This document shows, piece by piece, positions 32,990 through 44,306 of a stretch of DNA of 64,000 bases (position 1 is its first letter; the number at the start of each line of letters is the position of its first letter). The translations under genes were made by a program, and so were the position numbers. Location: the NCBI GenBank assembly GCA_947462335.1, contig OX381707.1, positions 65,614,816-65,678,815 on the forward strand. The letters are read 5' to 3'. Under the pieces are notes generated by a model that did not search any database, was not told the origin of the DNA, and saw nothing but the letters and a program-made list of their open reading frames with translations. This DNA comes from Harmothoe impar. Its lineage: Eukaryota; Annelida; Polychaeta; Phyllodocida; Polynoidae.

Positions 32990-34935
32990 GTTTATGCCCT
33001 ATGTCCGAACTATATTCCATTCAGTCTTACCACTATCCTACCCAGTATTAATCATAGTCCAGAGTCATGGTGTCTGGTAAATTAAAATGTTAAGTTTATA
33101 TTTAAATTTTAGATATCAGGGCTTTTATGGACAATCATTACTGCATGTATCAAAGTTAATAAAAGTGTCCGTGGTTTCAATGTCATTCCCAAATAACCAA
33201 TCATTGCTACTCTCTCATCTGTTTATATTCACATTAATGGCCCATTCACACATGTTACAGCTTCCAGTAAATATGATATCAAAGTAGACTTATCCTATCT
33301 TATCTTCCCCAAAGTGCAGATAGTAACACCTCCAGAAAAGCCCTTATGGCCCCTTGGAGCCGACTGTTTTGTTGTTTATTACACGACTGTGCTGAAGCTC
33401 TGGTAGAGAAATCATCTGTAGGCCACACAAGAAAAAGTTATGCCTCAATCTGTACTGGTGTACCTTAAAAGCTTGATAAGAACTACCATAAAAAAGTGCA
33501 CAAGGGAAGACTGAAATTAACAATAACTTAGCAAAGGGAATTTGCAAATAGAACTTTTGTATGGTTAAAAAAGGCAAATCCGTAGACAGCTTCAACAGAT
33601 GTGATAGGACACACTTCTCTACAGAATGGTATATTCCCAGTGAGGTCAGTGGGAGGCAGCCTCTTGGATCAGCACATTTGGTCTCTGCCACCTGCCTCCT
33701 TCCCCTGGGTGTGGGGGCACACAATATGTGGCCAAGGCAATAACAGGAAATATCAGAACAGCATTGACAACCCCATTTATAGTCACACCATTCTGAGCAA
33801 CACATAGCATAATTATGAGCATCTGTACTGGACCACCTATGCATGGGCTAGCAGGATCTCTGTCATTATGTTTCGTACAACTTCCACATTTATTTACATT
33901 TCTTCAGGGTACCTACTTTTAGACTGTTTGACTGTGCTGATTTTGGGAGGTCAAAAAATGCATACTTATCTTCATACATTTTCCAACTCTTGCTTTCAAT
34001 AAATGTAAATCTATTTAGAATAACTGAGAAATGTATGTGTAATTCCTATTGAATAAGCATAAGGATGTCTACAAAGCATCGGTGATGATCTGATTATTTC
34101 GTTTGCATAGAATTCTTATATATATTGGGAAAAAAGAAAACAATTTTGAAGAATGCAGGCACAAGTCATTTTCGTCTGGGGCTTGCATGAACCTGCAAAG
34201 TGGCTCCTCTTCCATTGCTTCCACCCCACCCTTTCCGCAACTCTAACCTTACTGACCCTTCCTCATGATATGCCTTGACCTCCCCCTATCACTGCCACAT
34301 GGCCCATCCCATGATGGCACATTCCGTACGCAGCCATTATGATTTATAATTGCCTCACTCCCTGTGGTACAATTGACAATGTTTTACGACAGTCCGCCGC
34401 TTCCTGCTCTCATATCAAAAACATGTGATAGCAATTTATATCAGTTTATTTTTCCCTCCCACTGATCCCATCCTCTAATTAATGAGATCATAAAATGTCC
34501 CTTAAAAATAAGACATTTAACAGATTTATATTGGCACTGTGCCAGACCACAACTATTATTCAAACCTCATTCCACTGTAAGCCCTGCATGCATGTCACAT
34601 AAAATTTCTTCTTTTTCTGATCCCAACCCCTATTACGTAGAGGCACACATAGGCCTCTTTTCTTTCACTAAGATATGGGTATATGTGTATAGGGAATTCC
34701 ATTTTAAATGTATCATATTGCGCATACCAATCAAAATGCAAATTGAAATAGATGAGAGGAATACCCTATAGACAGCTCCAACTGATCTAATGTGAGAGGG
34801 CATGTATCTTTATATAATGGTATATTCCCATGGGGTCAGGGGTAGACAGTCAGTTAAATTGGTATGTTTAGTCTATGCACCTGCCTCATCCCCTGGGTAA
34901 GAGGGACACAGTACATAGCCAAGGCAATTAATGTT
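32990..34935. repeat. Duplicated module M, copy 2
   Basis: Same order of landmarks as copy 1 at 7300-9730. The stretch 33600-33800 is the best match (to about 8340-8540). A minus-strand frame of 166 codons (33344-33844) overlaps it and shares LGHILCAP.PRGRRQVA with the 8156-8455 frame, but the corresponding regions of copy 3 and of 34860-34930 carry stops. I treat it as conserved DNA rather than a gene. Confidence 0.75.
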
Positions 34936-35036
34936 AGGACACACCATTGATTGCTGACACCTTGACTATGCATCTGCATGGCCTCTCTTTTTAAACATGT
35001 CCATACAAACCAATATTATAGCCTTTCCCCTTCAAT

Positions 35037-35062
35037 AGCCCCCCCCCCCCACCACCACCAAC
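35037..35062. repeat. C-run with ACC repeats
   Basis: Twelve C residues followed by (ACC)4-like sequence; a simple repeat. Confidence 0.8.
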
Positions 35063-35244
35063 AATGCCAGTCTACACTGACTGCTCATGGAAATGATAAA
35101 TTTGGGAGTTCTTTATTCCTGAAAATATGATATCATGTACATCACGAAATGAAGGTAGAACAGTGACAGTAGAAGTGGCCCTATTCTCTCAAAGAAATAA
35201 GAACATGGAACAATGTCATCAGATAGATATGATATCATTATAAT

Positions 35245-35291
35245 ATCATAGATAGATGGATAGATAGAGGCATAGATATAGATAGATAGAT

Positions 35292-35322
<31 letters not shown>
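35245..35322. repeat. (GATA)n microsatellite
   Basis: About 18 GATA/GATAGATA units with a few substitutions, followed by a short inverted ATGCATA…TATGCAT pair. Confidence 0.95.
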
Positions 35323-35323
<1 letters not shown>

Positions 35324-35339
35324 GCATAATATATCTATG

Positions 35340-38110
35340 CATCACCCATTATAAAATAACTGACGTTTTCAGCTTGGAGACACGGTAGCTTACACATACT
35401 TAAAGTCATATATATATAAATCATAATATTTGTTATGCCAAATATCATACATCTGTGCTGTTCTCTTCTATACGTACTATGTACAGGTTGCCAACTGAAT
35501 CATAGCTCATGCCGAACATGCAGTTAGCGTGGGCAGGTTTATTTCTGTCATGAAGACAAGAAAATGAAATTCATACAACGTATCCTCCATCGTAACCAAT
35601 GGGACCATCAAAGATCCTGTGTTGTCAACAGTGGTCTCAGAGCAATTCCCAAATCAGCAACTATTGCTCATCTCTCATGTGTTTATGTTCACATAAATCA
35701 CAAGTTCACATATTTTACAGCTGGTGATAAATATGATTTCATATCAAAGTGGATTAATCATCATCTCTGATCTACCCCAAGGGACAAAATATTCCAACCT
35801 CCAGTAATCCCTTATGACCCATTGGAGACTGATTTGTCGGATGGATCAATCATCGCAGCTGCTGAGATAGTGTCTTATGTCCCATTAAAACACATTGCAA
35901 AGTGATGTGGAAAGAAAAGGTGAAGAAATAACATCAAGTGGTATTACTCAAAGCTAATGCTGGTGATTGGTGATAATAAGACAATTTGATCCATCATACG
36001 GTGCCGGTCTGTTTTACAGGCAGACTGGATGTGGATTACTTTCAAAAGTGAACAAGGATCAGGATGGAATTAGTAAGAATCCTTCAGAGGAGTTCATTCT
36101 TTTGTAGAAGATTTGGAAATAGAACTGTTGTACAGGTAAAGAAAAAGTGTAATGTACCTGTATACCTCTTTGTGGCTGCCTTTATGTTCTATAGAAATGT
36201 AATGAATATCAACACTCCTATCAACAGATGTAAGGTTACACTTCACTAAAAGACTAAACTGATACAATGTAACAGGGCAGCATCTTTATAAGATGGTATG
36301 TTCAGGGGAGGTAGCAGGGGAGCCACTTTTGAATATTCAAGTTCTCCAAGTCTCGCGAACTCGTGCGACTCTCAGGCAAGTTCTAGCACCAAATTCTTCT
36401 TTGTGATGTTCACTTTGAACTGCTTTAAGAATGAATCTAGACATATTGCCGTAAATATGTGTAATGAGTACCTGTCCATAAGTACTACTAGTATACTATA
36501 TCTGTCAGTGAACCCATAAATATAAGAAGTTTAGGAGATATTGGGAATAACTCGTCCAACTCGTAACTTTCCGTGCAGAAATTTAGGTATGTATGATGCT
36601 ATGCAGGTAGAAATATGAGTACCCCTTATGCGTACACAATGCGTATGCCAAAATGGCTCCAGACCCCTCATCCCCCCTGTACAAATCTGTACGCATTTGG
36701 CCAGACCACCCCTCTCCTCCTTGGTGCGTATGTAATCTATGGATGCCCCCAAGGTATACTAAGCATTACTTACACTATCATAATACCCTTACCCTTTCCA
36801 CCTTAGAATAATAGCAGTTTACTGTTTCACAAGTGAGCAGCTTGTTTATCCTGTCTGAGACTGCTTTGTAACATCCACCTGTATCAAATGGCCCCTATTT
36901 GAGAAATAACTATCTTTTGAACGTCTTAAGACACATCTCCTCAAAGAAGTGGGCATATTCAGTTCTCGTTTTCCAGTGAATAGGAACTGAGAATATTTTA
37001 TATGTCTTTCCAATAGAATAATCATCAGAACGTCTAGGCAGACTGTTGAGTATAATGTAACGCAAATCCTTCTATCACTTTTCACAAATTCATCATAATG
37101 AACTTATGACCGATAACTCCCTATTACTTAAATTCATGGATATTGGGAAGCAAATTTATTTTCAAAATTCGGAAAATACAGATGAAAGTCACTTTCATCT
37201 GGGTGTACAATTTGCGAAATTGCCTTGTGCTCATTTCCAATTGTTGCTTTCCCATCCTGTCTGCCCCTCTGTCTTTATTAATTTTTCTTTATCATAGTTT
37301 ATCTTCACCCACTCTCTCCCTCACTTATCCCCTCCACATGGCTCTTCCCATGATGGCACACTCCCTGAGCAACCATTGATTTTGATTCTTAATTGACTCA
37401 CTCCCTGTGGTACAATTCACCATGTTTTACAATAGTTTGGTGCTTTCTACTCCCATACTAAACAAATCCCATCCTCTCATGACAAATTTTGATCAAACGC
37501 CTGTTAAAGTTAAGACATTCAAGAGTTCTCTATGGCACCATGTCAGACCACCTCTTTTGATCATGTCCCATTTTAATGTAAATGTAATATGTTATATATT
37601 GTGTATTTTCAACTCGTTTGTCCTCCCTCCCTACTCCCCCCCCCTCCAACCAGCATGCAAAGTAACCTGTCGATTTACTTTTCACTAAACAGCCATGAAT
37701 TCTTTTGGCTTCACCTGTTAAGAGAGATTTTAACGCATGTAGTCCATCTCACAAATCTATGTCAGTGTATAATCGCATGGACCGAAGGCCATGAAACAGG
37801 TATTTTATATACATTTCATAGAATATACACAGATTAATACAAATGCCATGAGGGGAACACTCTATAGACAACTCCAACTGATGTCATGTGAGAGGTCATG
37901 CATCTTTATAGAATGGTGTATTTCTGGTAGGGTCAGGATTCGTCTGCTATCTTAGTATGTTTGCTCTATGCACCTGCCTCGTCCCCTGCCTGTGGTAGTC
38001 TAGGGGGACACACAACATGGGCCAGGCAATGATAGGAAACACCATTGACTGCTGTGTTTCCTGTCACACCATTACACCATCACACCACAGTCATGAGAGG
38101 TTGTTTGTAC
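35340..38110. repeat. Duplicated module M, copy 3
   Basis: Third copy, immediately following copy 2 in direct orientation. Landmarks: 35341-35560 (as 7320-7510), 35640-35760 (as 7890-8000 and 33200-33300), 37320-37570 (as 9060-9340 and 34310-34560) and 37850-38050 (as 34745-34930). About 36300-36830 is extra sequence without a partner. No shared reading frame survives in all copies. Confidence 0.75.
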
Positions 38111-38529
38111 AGTAAATTCTGCATGGACTAGGTAATATACCGAGCATTTTGACTTTTACACTTCCAGATCGTTTATCTTATCTTACCCCTTTCTGATACG
38201 AGAATTGCAATCCTAGAAATCCTGTATTCAACACACCCCTGTAACTACATTGAATAAAATGTTCCTAAATCAAAGTACCTGTGATGACATCATGGTTTGT
38301 GACTCTACGCAATGGTTTACAAGTAAATTTGGTTGATTTTCCTTCATTTGACATTAACAATATAATAAATGTTAGGGCTAATTCTGTGGATTCTGTGGAT
38401 TCAGGCATCTATATTAATTTTACATTCATAGTCATATGTGCACGTTCAGTCTAAGGTTATTCTTTATCCCTGTATCCGCCATATTAGAGCATTTTTAGTA
38501 TACTTGTACAGGTTTTTTTTTCAAACTGA

Positions 38530-39420
38530 AAGACTTTCTTACTTTTTATCCCACCAGAGACAAACCAAGATGGCTGCCCATTTTCTCTCATAATCGTCTC
38601 ACTCCCTATGGTACATTTTACATCCAGCTACCTCTTCCTACACCCTCCCACTAATCCCATTCTCTAAAGATGAATTATAATATCCCTTAAAAGTCTGATT
38701 AAATTTCACATATTTTCATATTTGGAATGAGTGCATCTTTTGCAGTAGGCAAATCTGAAGTTAAGTTGAAAATACCTTCGTATGTACTTTCCACAAGGTA
38801 AGTTTGCCAGGTGCCATATATTCCTGCAATAGGATAAAGCCCTTCCTGAGCTGAAATAACCGTTTCCATAGCAACCTTACAGACTGTGGATATTATATCA
38901 ATAATGGATCACGCATAACTCCCCTTACTCAATAAGCTGTACCGGTCTAGACAACCAATGGGATTACTACTAGATAAGAGTGTACTAAATGCAATAATTT
39001 CATTTGGCCATACGCTATTCAATGTGAGATTTATGGAGGACAGGCGAGGCATGTTCCTTGCCATATACTTTCCCCAACCTAGCATATAGGCCTCTTGTGG
39101 TGTGTCCATTTAAGATCAACACTAAATCAGGCACGATAGAACACTAATACAGTCAGATTGACTATTACTACATCACTCAGGGCTGCTTCAAGCTAAATAC
39201 AAGTATATGAGAACAGATAATTTACAATATTATTGGTGTAGGTCAATGGGTTAAAAGTGCAAGGTGAAGGTCAGGAAATACTAGTATGCAACCGCCCACA
39301 CTCATTCAGTTTCCTACTTACTGAGATGCTTCCTAAGTGGTGGGGTCAGAGCGCCGGACTAGGGGCAGCTGAGCCTGCACACTATGTGTCCTCATCACGG
39401 TTTATCCTGTGGCAACTAAA
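38530..39420. repeat. Duplicated block N, copy 2, with hAT empty site
   Basis: Matches 9865-10555 plus 11506-11890. The hAT-like element of the first copy is absent here: the sequence at about 39062-39095 is continuous where the first copy is interrupted. Confidence 0.75.
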
Positions 39421-39984
39421 TTAGTGCGAGCTTGGGCGAGCCATGGCCATGACCCAAGCCATTCCAATAGGGTTAGCTTGGGTATGCCCACGGCTCGCCC
39501 AAGCTTGGCCTCGTTTTCTGGGTAATGCCCTTCTAGCTTACTTTATCTCTGAAACTTCACCCCTCTTTCTGTTAATGCTATTTTTAAGTTGGAGTGTTTG
39601 CGTTCACTGGATGTCTCCAGATCAGCGTACACTGATAATAAAACCTATAGTCAGTACTGACTATACCATCATATTTTGACCCCCGTAGTCAGGGGACTAT
39701 ACAACTTAGTCACATATTAGTCATAAAGATAGTCAGGAGTGACTATATGTGGATCACACAAATTGATGATGTCACAGGAATGTGTGCACAGGAAACAGTT
39801 GGGATTCAAATTTGAATGGTCCATGGACTTCAGGTAGGCACATCCTCTCCTAAACCACTGTTATATGGATATCCCTGCTTGTTATATGTTATGTTACAGT
39901 TGACAACTTAAGATGTTATAGGGTGCATGAGTTCTCATGTTTGATACAGTTATGGCTCAGTCTCATGAGTTTGTAACAGTTGAA

Positions 39985-40046
39985 ACGTCTTTGACCGGTG
40001 TCGTCTTTGACCTGTGTCGTCTTTGACCGGTGTCGTCTTTGACCGG
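39985..40046. repeat. 16-bp tandem repeat, four units
   Basis: Units of ACGTCTTTGACCGGTG / TCGTCTTTGACC.GTG. A fifth partial unit, ACGTCTTTGACCGG, occurs alone at 40213-40226, about 30 bases from the 3' end of LINE A. Confidence 0.9.
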
Positions 40047-40252
40047 GTATATAGAAAAGGTTTGTTTTCCATTAAAAATTTTTTTTATATGTATATGATG
40101 TTATGCACTTGGTGGCACTTCTTATTGCATGATACTTTGGACAGTGCAACAGTTTAAAGTATTATGCAATGATAATAATAAGCTGTTTAAAGTTTAAGTA
40201 AAATTCCAAGTGACGTCTTTGACCGGCTGAAGAAAAAAGCCCAAAAGAGACC

Positions 40253-40535
40253 CTTTTTTTTAAAGTATTTATTGGATCTAATGACTAAATAAATAGCCAA
40301 ACCTAGACTTAGGCGCATTGCCTTTCTGCCGTCCGGACCCCTATTTATTTTACAATTTTGTATGAACGGTCTTAACCTCAATCAATATCAAGCTATGGAG
40401 ACATTGTAATACGTGTACATTTTTGAATGTAATGCAATTTCATATAATCAGTAGGAGTAGTATGATGTAATCACAGTAGTAATAGATATAGATGATGAGA
40501 TGAGATGAGAGATACAGTAAGTCGTTATGACATAT
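40253..40535 (-). other. LINE A 3' UTR and A-tail
   Basis: On the minus strand it contains a CTCATCTCATCTCATCATC pentamer run soon after the ORF2 stop (about 40494-40512), a GGGGTCCGGACGGC dyad, and the terminal ATCCAATAAATACTTT plus an A-run. A related CTCATCTCACCTCATCTC run precedes the ORF2 start at about 43381-43398. Confidence 0.65.
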
Positions 40536-41072
40536 TTACACCATGAAACAGTCTGGATAATCACGCTTAATGGCTTTCTTGAACTCCCAAAGGGTCTCAA
40601 GACGTGTATATTTGGGTTTTAGATTATTCCAGCGATCAATGGCCCTATATAGGGCACTTCTTACAATTATAGGTTTAAGGCTACGTATAGCCCTAAGCCT
40701 ATTGCCTAAATGTCTACGTGTGGGTATGTCGCGGGTATCTAACATGTCAGGCTGTTTTGACAGAGAAAAAGCATAAAATAACAGGTGCATATCTCGTCTG
40801 TGACTGAGGTACAGGCAATCACTTTTTGTGTGTAATTCATCAGTATTGAAAAGAGGATTCTCCTCAAGCTTAACCTTGTATACAGTTCTTAATCCTTTGT
40901 TCTGAAGCAGTTGCAGCTCCCAATTTTCCCCTATTTTACCTCTGTCCCAGATGAAGTCACCATAATCGAATGATGGTATAACCATAGCTTTGTATATGCT
41001 TAAGGCGGTTGTATTGTCTACATGTGTCCTTATTTTTCCTAATTCGTTCACCTTGTGTCTGATGTTAGACAT
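40536..41072 (-). pseudogene. LINE A ORF2, C-terminal segment after a frameshift
   Basis: 178 codons from the first ATG, but the same frame is open upstream to the break and reads SHRRQAMSNIRHKVNELGK, which continues the upstream protein smoothly. It contains the post-RT features of CR1/L2-type ORF2: SIYKAMVIPSFDYGDFIWD (the conserved P.FDYG.. motif), LQLLQNKGLRTVYKV, LSHRRDMHLLFYAFSL and RSALYRAIDRWNNL, ending DCFMV. The function of this region is not defined, although it is needed in related LINEs. It is the homologue of the LINE B stub at 26390-26831. Confidence 0.8.
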
Positions 41073-41088
41073 AGCCTGCCTTCTGTGA

Positions 41089-43401
41089 CTAATAGGATAG
41101 GTCTGGATCCATGGTGATCCCTAAGTAAGAGAAGGTGTAACATCTTTCCAGAATAATATTATTCATTGTAAAAACAGGATTAGCATTAAACAGGTTATTA
41201 TAAACCATCCATTGAGTTTTCTTCTCATTAACAGTGAGACTTTGCTCTTTACACCAGGATGACAGCTTGTTTAGACAGACTTGCATGTGATCTGGGTCAG
41301 TCACGGAGATGACAGCATCATCGGCATAAAGTACAATATTGAAATTTTCAATTAATGGCAATGAATTAATATATATAGAGAACAGGATAGGGCCAAGTAC
41401 AGAACCCTGTGGTACACCATATACAATAGGATTATCACTTGAGAGTGTGTTATTAGCTATAGTGCGCTGCACCCTATCAGTCAGATAGCTTTTGAACCAG
41501 GCGCAGGTATTATTACTAAGTCCGAAACCGTCTAGTTTTTTTAACAGAATAGAATGGGAAATCGTATCGAAAGCCTTTTTATAGTCGAGATATAGGCAGT
41601 ATGTGGGTAGGTTATTAATAATATTATCTAATATGAATCTAATATGTGTGGTTGAAGCTGAGATTGTGGAGTGACCAGGCCTGTAGCCATGCTGCGCTGG
41701 GGTCAAAAGACCGTACAAGTTCATGTGGCTCTGAAGCCTCTTACACATAACACGCTCAAAAAGTTTCCCCGGTAGTGGCAGTAAACTGATAGGTCTTAAA
41801 TCACTTACGTCAGTGGAGTTAGCTTTTTTTGGCAAGGGTACAACAGTGGCAGCTTTCCAAGCACGGGGAAAATATTTCCTTTGTAAACATAGATTAAAAA
41901 GACATAATAGCGCTTCAGGTATAATAAAAAGGGCATCCTTGAGTACATGAGCTTTTACATGTTTAATACTAGAAGACTTGTTTATATTAATAGTTTTTAT
42001 AACCTTAATGATATCAAGGTAACTAAGTTCGTACAACAGATCTGCTTTCTGCTCAGGGGCAGTAGCAGGCGGAGGGTAGTTAGTATGTGGATCGATAGGT
42101 GGCAGCACCTCAGCAAGCTTGGAGCCAATGGTAGAGAAATAGTCATTGATATATTTTGAACATGCGTCAGAAGATAATGCCTCTTTAGTTAGAGAATTTT
42201 TTAACTTAATAAAGGTGGAGCCTGTCTTATTGGGTAATAATTTCCTCACTCCAGCCCAGAACTGTGCTGGGTTGCTTTTTCTTTGTACCAACAACTCGTC
42301 AAGCTTCTCCTTCCTGCTGTAGTGTATCATGGATTCAACCCTGTTCTTATGGAAATTGGCTATATTCCAATTGTCAACATTCATTGTTTTCTGAGCGATT
42401 ATATACAGAGAGTCTCTATCCTGCATAGCTTTAATAATAGGAGGTGTTAACCACTCAGGTGTGTATATAGGTAATACTAACTTACGTATAGGACAGATAG
42501 TGTCTAAACAAGTCTTTATATTATGTAAAATATTATCCCACAAGGTATCAGGATTAACACACAAAAATACATCGTCCCATTTCTGGGCCAGCATATCATA
42601 ATGCTTATATGACCTGGCATCTACCACTTTTTTCTTAATCTTAGTGCGCTCACATTTAATCAATAAGTATACAGGCTTATGGTCTGCAATATGATAGTCA
42701 ATGGTGCCAAACTCGCAAACATTATGTATTCTCTCATTAATATATATATGGTCTATGAGAGTGCCTGAAATAGGACGAGTAATTTCATCAATCAATTGAA
42801 ACATGTCATTGTCTGTACTAAAATTCTCCACATTAGAATCTAATATATCTTTCCTTGTAAAAAGGTCGACATTGAAATCACCAAACATAATAATCTTCCT
42901 ATTTTTAGTAACAGGTGTTTTCAACTCAGTTAGTTTATCATAAATAGCCCGTTTGCTCACATTGGCATCAGGGGGTCGGTAGCACACAAAAATTTTGTAT
43001 TTAATTTTCCCTATTTCGACATCTACACATAATATCTCATACTCTCTGTCAATAATACAAGCATTCATATCCATTGTGGCAGTATAAGTATCCCTTAAGT
43101 ATATCATTAGCCCACCGGCTTTCTTATCACGATTGGGATATCGGTCAAGTCTGAAAAACTGGTATCCCGGTAGGTGCATCATTGCATCAGATATGGTAGG
43201 AGTTAGCCAAGATTCTACGACACCGGTAATATCTGTATGTGTAATAAATTTCTTAATGTTAACCCTTTTTGGGTATGCAGACCGAGCATTAATGCAAGCG
43301 TACAGGAGACCCTTATGGTCTGAAACAGTATCCAACCTAACCATTGCGTATGGCCCAGGACTCGGTGTTATTGCATATGAGATGAGGTGAGATGAGAACA
43401 C
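41089..43401 (-). CDS. LINE A ORF2: APE-type endonuclease and reverse transcriptase
   Basis: 770 codons from ATG to a premature stop. The N-terminal APE-like endonuclease (about 30-250) shows INAR with Asn38, VESWL with Glu63, YRPP (141-144), GDFNVD with Asp175 and Asn177, and the terminal ADHKP with Asp240-His241, so the catalytic set looks complete. The RT domain (about 510-740) shows DLRPISLLP, LDYKKAFD (605-612), GVPQGSVLGP (662-671) and the catalytic LYADD (691-695). Together these would nick target DNA and prime reverse transcription from the nick. Just after YLGITMDPDLSY a stop occurs, and the protein resumes one frame over at 41080 and below, so a single indel near 41088-41095 breaks an otherwise full ORF2 of about 950 residues. 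It is close to CR1/L2-type elements by eye. Confidence 0.9.
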   Translation of the reverse strand: MFSSHLISYAITPSPGPYAMVRLDTVSDHKGLLYACINARSAYPKRVNIKKFITHTDITGVVESWLTPTISDAMMHLPGYQFFRLDRYPNRDKKAGGLMIYLRDTYTATMDMNACIIDREYEILCVDVEIGKIKYKIFVCYRPPDANVSKRAIYDKLTELKTPVTKNRKIIMFGDFNVDLFTRKDILDSNVENFSTDNDMFQLIDEITRPISGTLIDHIYINERIHNVCEFGTIDYHIADHKPVYLLIKCERTKIKKKVVDARSYKHYDMLAQKWDDVFLCVNPDTLWDNILHNIKTCLDTICPIRKLVLPIYTPEWLTPPIIKAMQDRDSLYIIAQKTMNVDNWNIANFHKNRVESMIHYSRKEKLDELLVQRKSNPAQFWAGVRKLLPNKTGSTFIKLKNSLTKEALSSDACSKYINDYFSTIGSKLAEVLPPIDPHTNYPPPATAPEQKADLLYELSYLDIIKVIKTININKSSSIKHVKAHVLKDALFIIPEALLCLFNLCLQRKYFPRAWKAATVVPLPKKANSTDVSDLRPISLLPLPGKLFERVMCKRLQSHMNLYGLLTPAQHGYRPGHSTISASTTHIRFILDNIINNLPTYCLYLDYKKAFDTISHSILLKKLDGFGLSNNTCAWFKSYLTDRVQRTIANNTLSSDNPIVYGVPQGSVLGPILFSIYINSLPLIENFNIVLYADDAVISVTDPDHMQVCLNKLSSWCKEQSLTVNEKKTQWMVYNNLFNANPVFTMNNIILERCYTFSYLGITMDPDLSY

Positions 43402-43868
43402 ATATGAAACTTTGATCGTATCTGATACATTCGTTCATTGCTATGGTAACAGAGAAAGCCTGGAGCCCTGAGGTGCTTTGCTTATGGCGGAAACACTTTG
43501 AGCCACCATACAGGCCTAGGCATGAGAAGTTTATAATACCGGTAGTAAGAGTGAGATATAGAGATGGTAGATTAAGTCATCTATAATTATATTAATATAA
43601 TGTACTTATTATACATATACGCGCTATATACTTGTACATTGCATAACTGGGAACATATGGTAGTTGACCTGAGTACCGGGTTTAGACACACTCTAACATT
43701 AGGTCAGTCGGTCAGTATACTTTAGACAATTGAGTAGCTTACATAACTACCCTCCCAGCTAAGTGCGGAGGTTAATAGCCTATTCATGTGCAATCACCTT
43801 GTGACAGAGACTCGTAGAGACTGCAATACACATTTGGCTAGCAGGTACATATAAATAGTTAATATTTT
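43402..43868 (-). other. LINE A spacer between ORF1 and ORF2
   Basis: 470 bases without a supported frame. ORF2 translation in such elements usually depends on reinitiation or an internal start. A CTCATCTCACCTCATCTC motif lies right at the ORF2 start region. Confidence 0.55.
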
Positions 43869-44306
43869 TTAGCGGTTGAGGGTTGGTACATGGTCCTTCA
43901 TAAGGGCTTGTAGGACTTGGCTTGCTTTTCCCGATTGTGGTGTGGGTTGAAAGTTCAATCTACTTGGACGTATGATACAGCCAGGACTACCTAGGGGGGG
44001 GATAGAGGTAGGGCGATACACATCATAACTCCTCCGTGTATCATTCCCATTGTACATGTTTGTTGCTGCATCATGCCATGCCCCTCCACGTGAGCCTCTA
44101 TTGGATCGTCCCCTTCTCCTGTTGTCTGGTCTTCGTCCTGCTCCCCAGGGGGCTGAGTCGTATCTCACATCCTGCGTTTGTCTATATGATGCAGTATTAC
44201 CTGTGTACTGGTGGGGCGGTGTTGGTTTCGGCAGGTGGACAATAGCGGCAGCTAGTCCAGGAATTTGCACTTCAGGAGCTTTTCCCCGCGGTGGAGGTGT
44301 AGACAT
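43869..44306 (-). pseudogene. LINE A ORF1 tail in a shifted frame (Pro- and Arg/Gly-rich)
   Basis: 145 codons overlapping the end of the main ORF1 frame by 55 bases. The frame is open further upstream, reading LLAVTNYNDMSTPPPRGK, so it probably is the original continuation of ORF1 rather than a separate gene. The visible segment RRPDNRRRGRSNRGSRGG is an RGG-type RNA-binding box. The switch in frame lies near a C5 run at about 44333-44337, consistent with a one-base slip. A programmed frameshift is possible but less likely. Confidence 0.65.

Noticed and set aside
33344..33844. 166-codon minus-strand frame similar to the one at 8156-8455
   Set aside because: The similarity follows from DNA duplication; corresponding parts at 34860-34930 and 37930-38040 contain stops, and no domain is recognisable.
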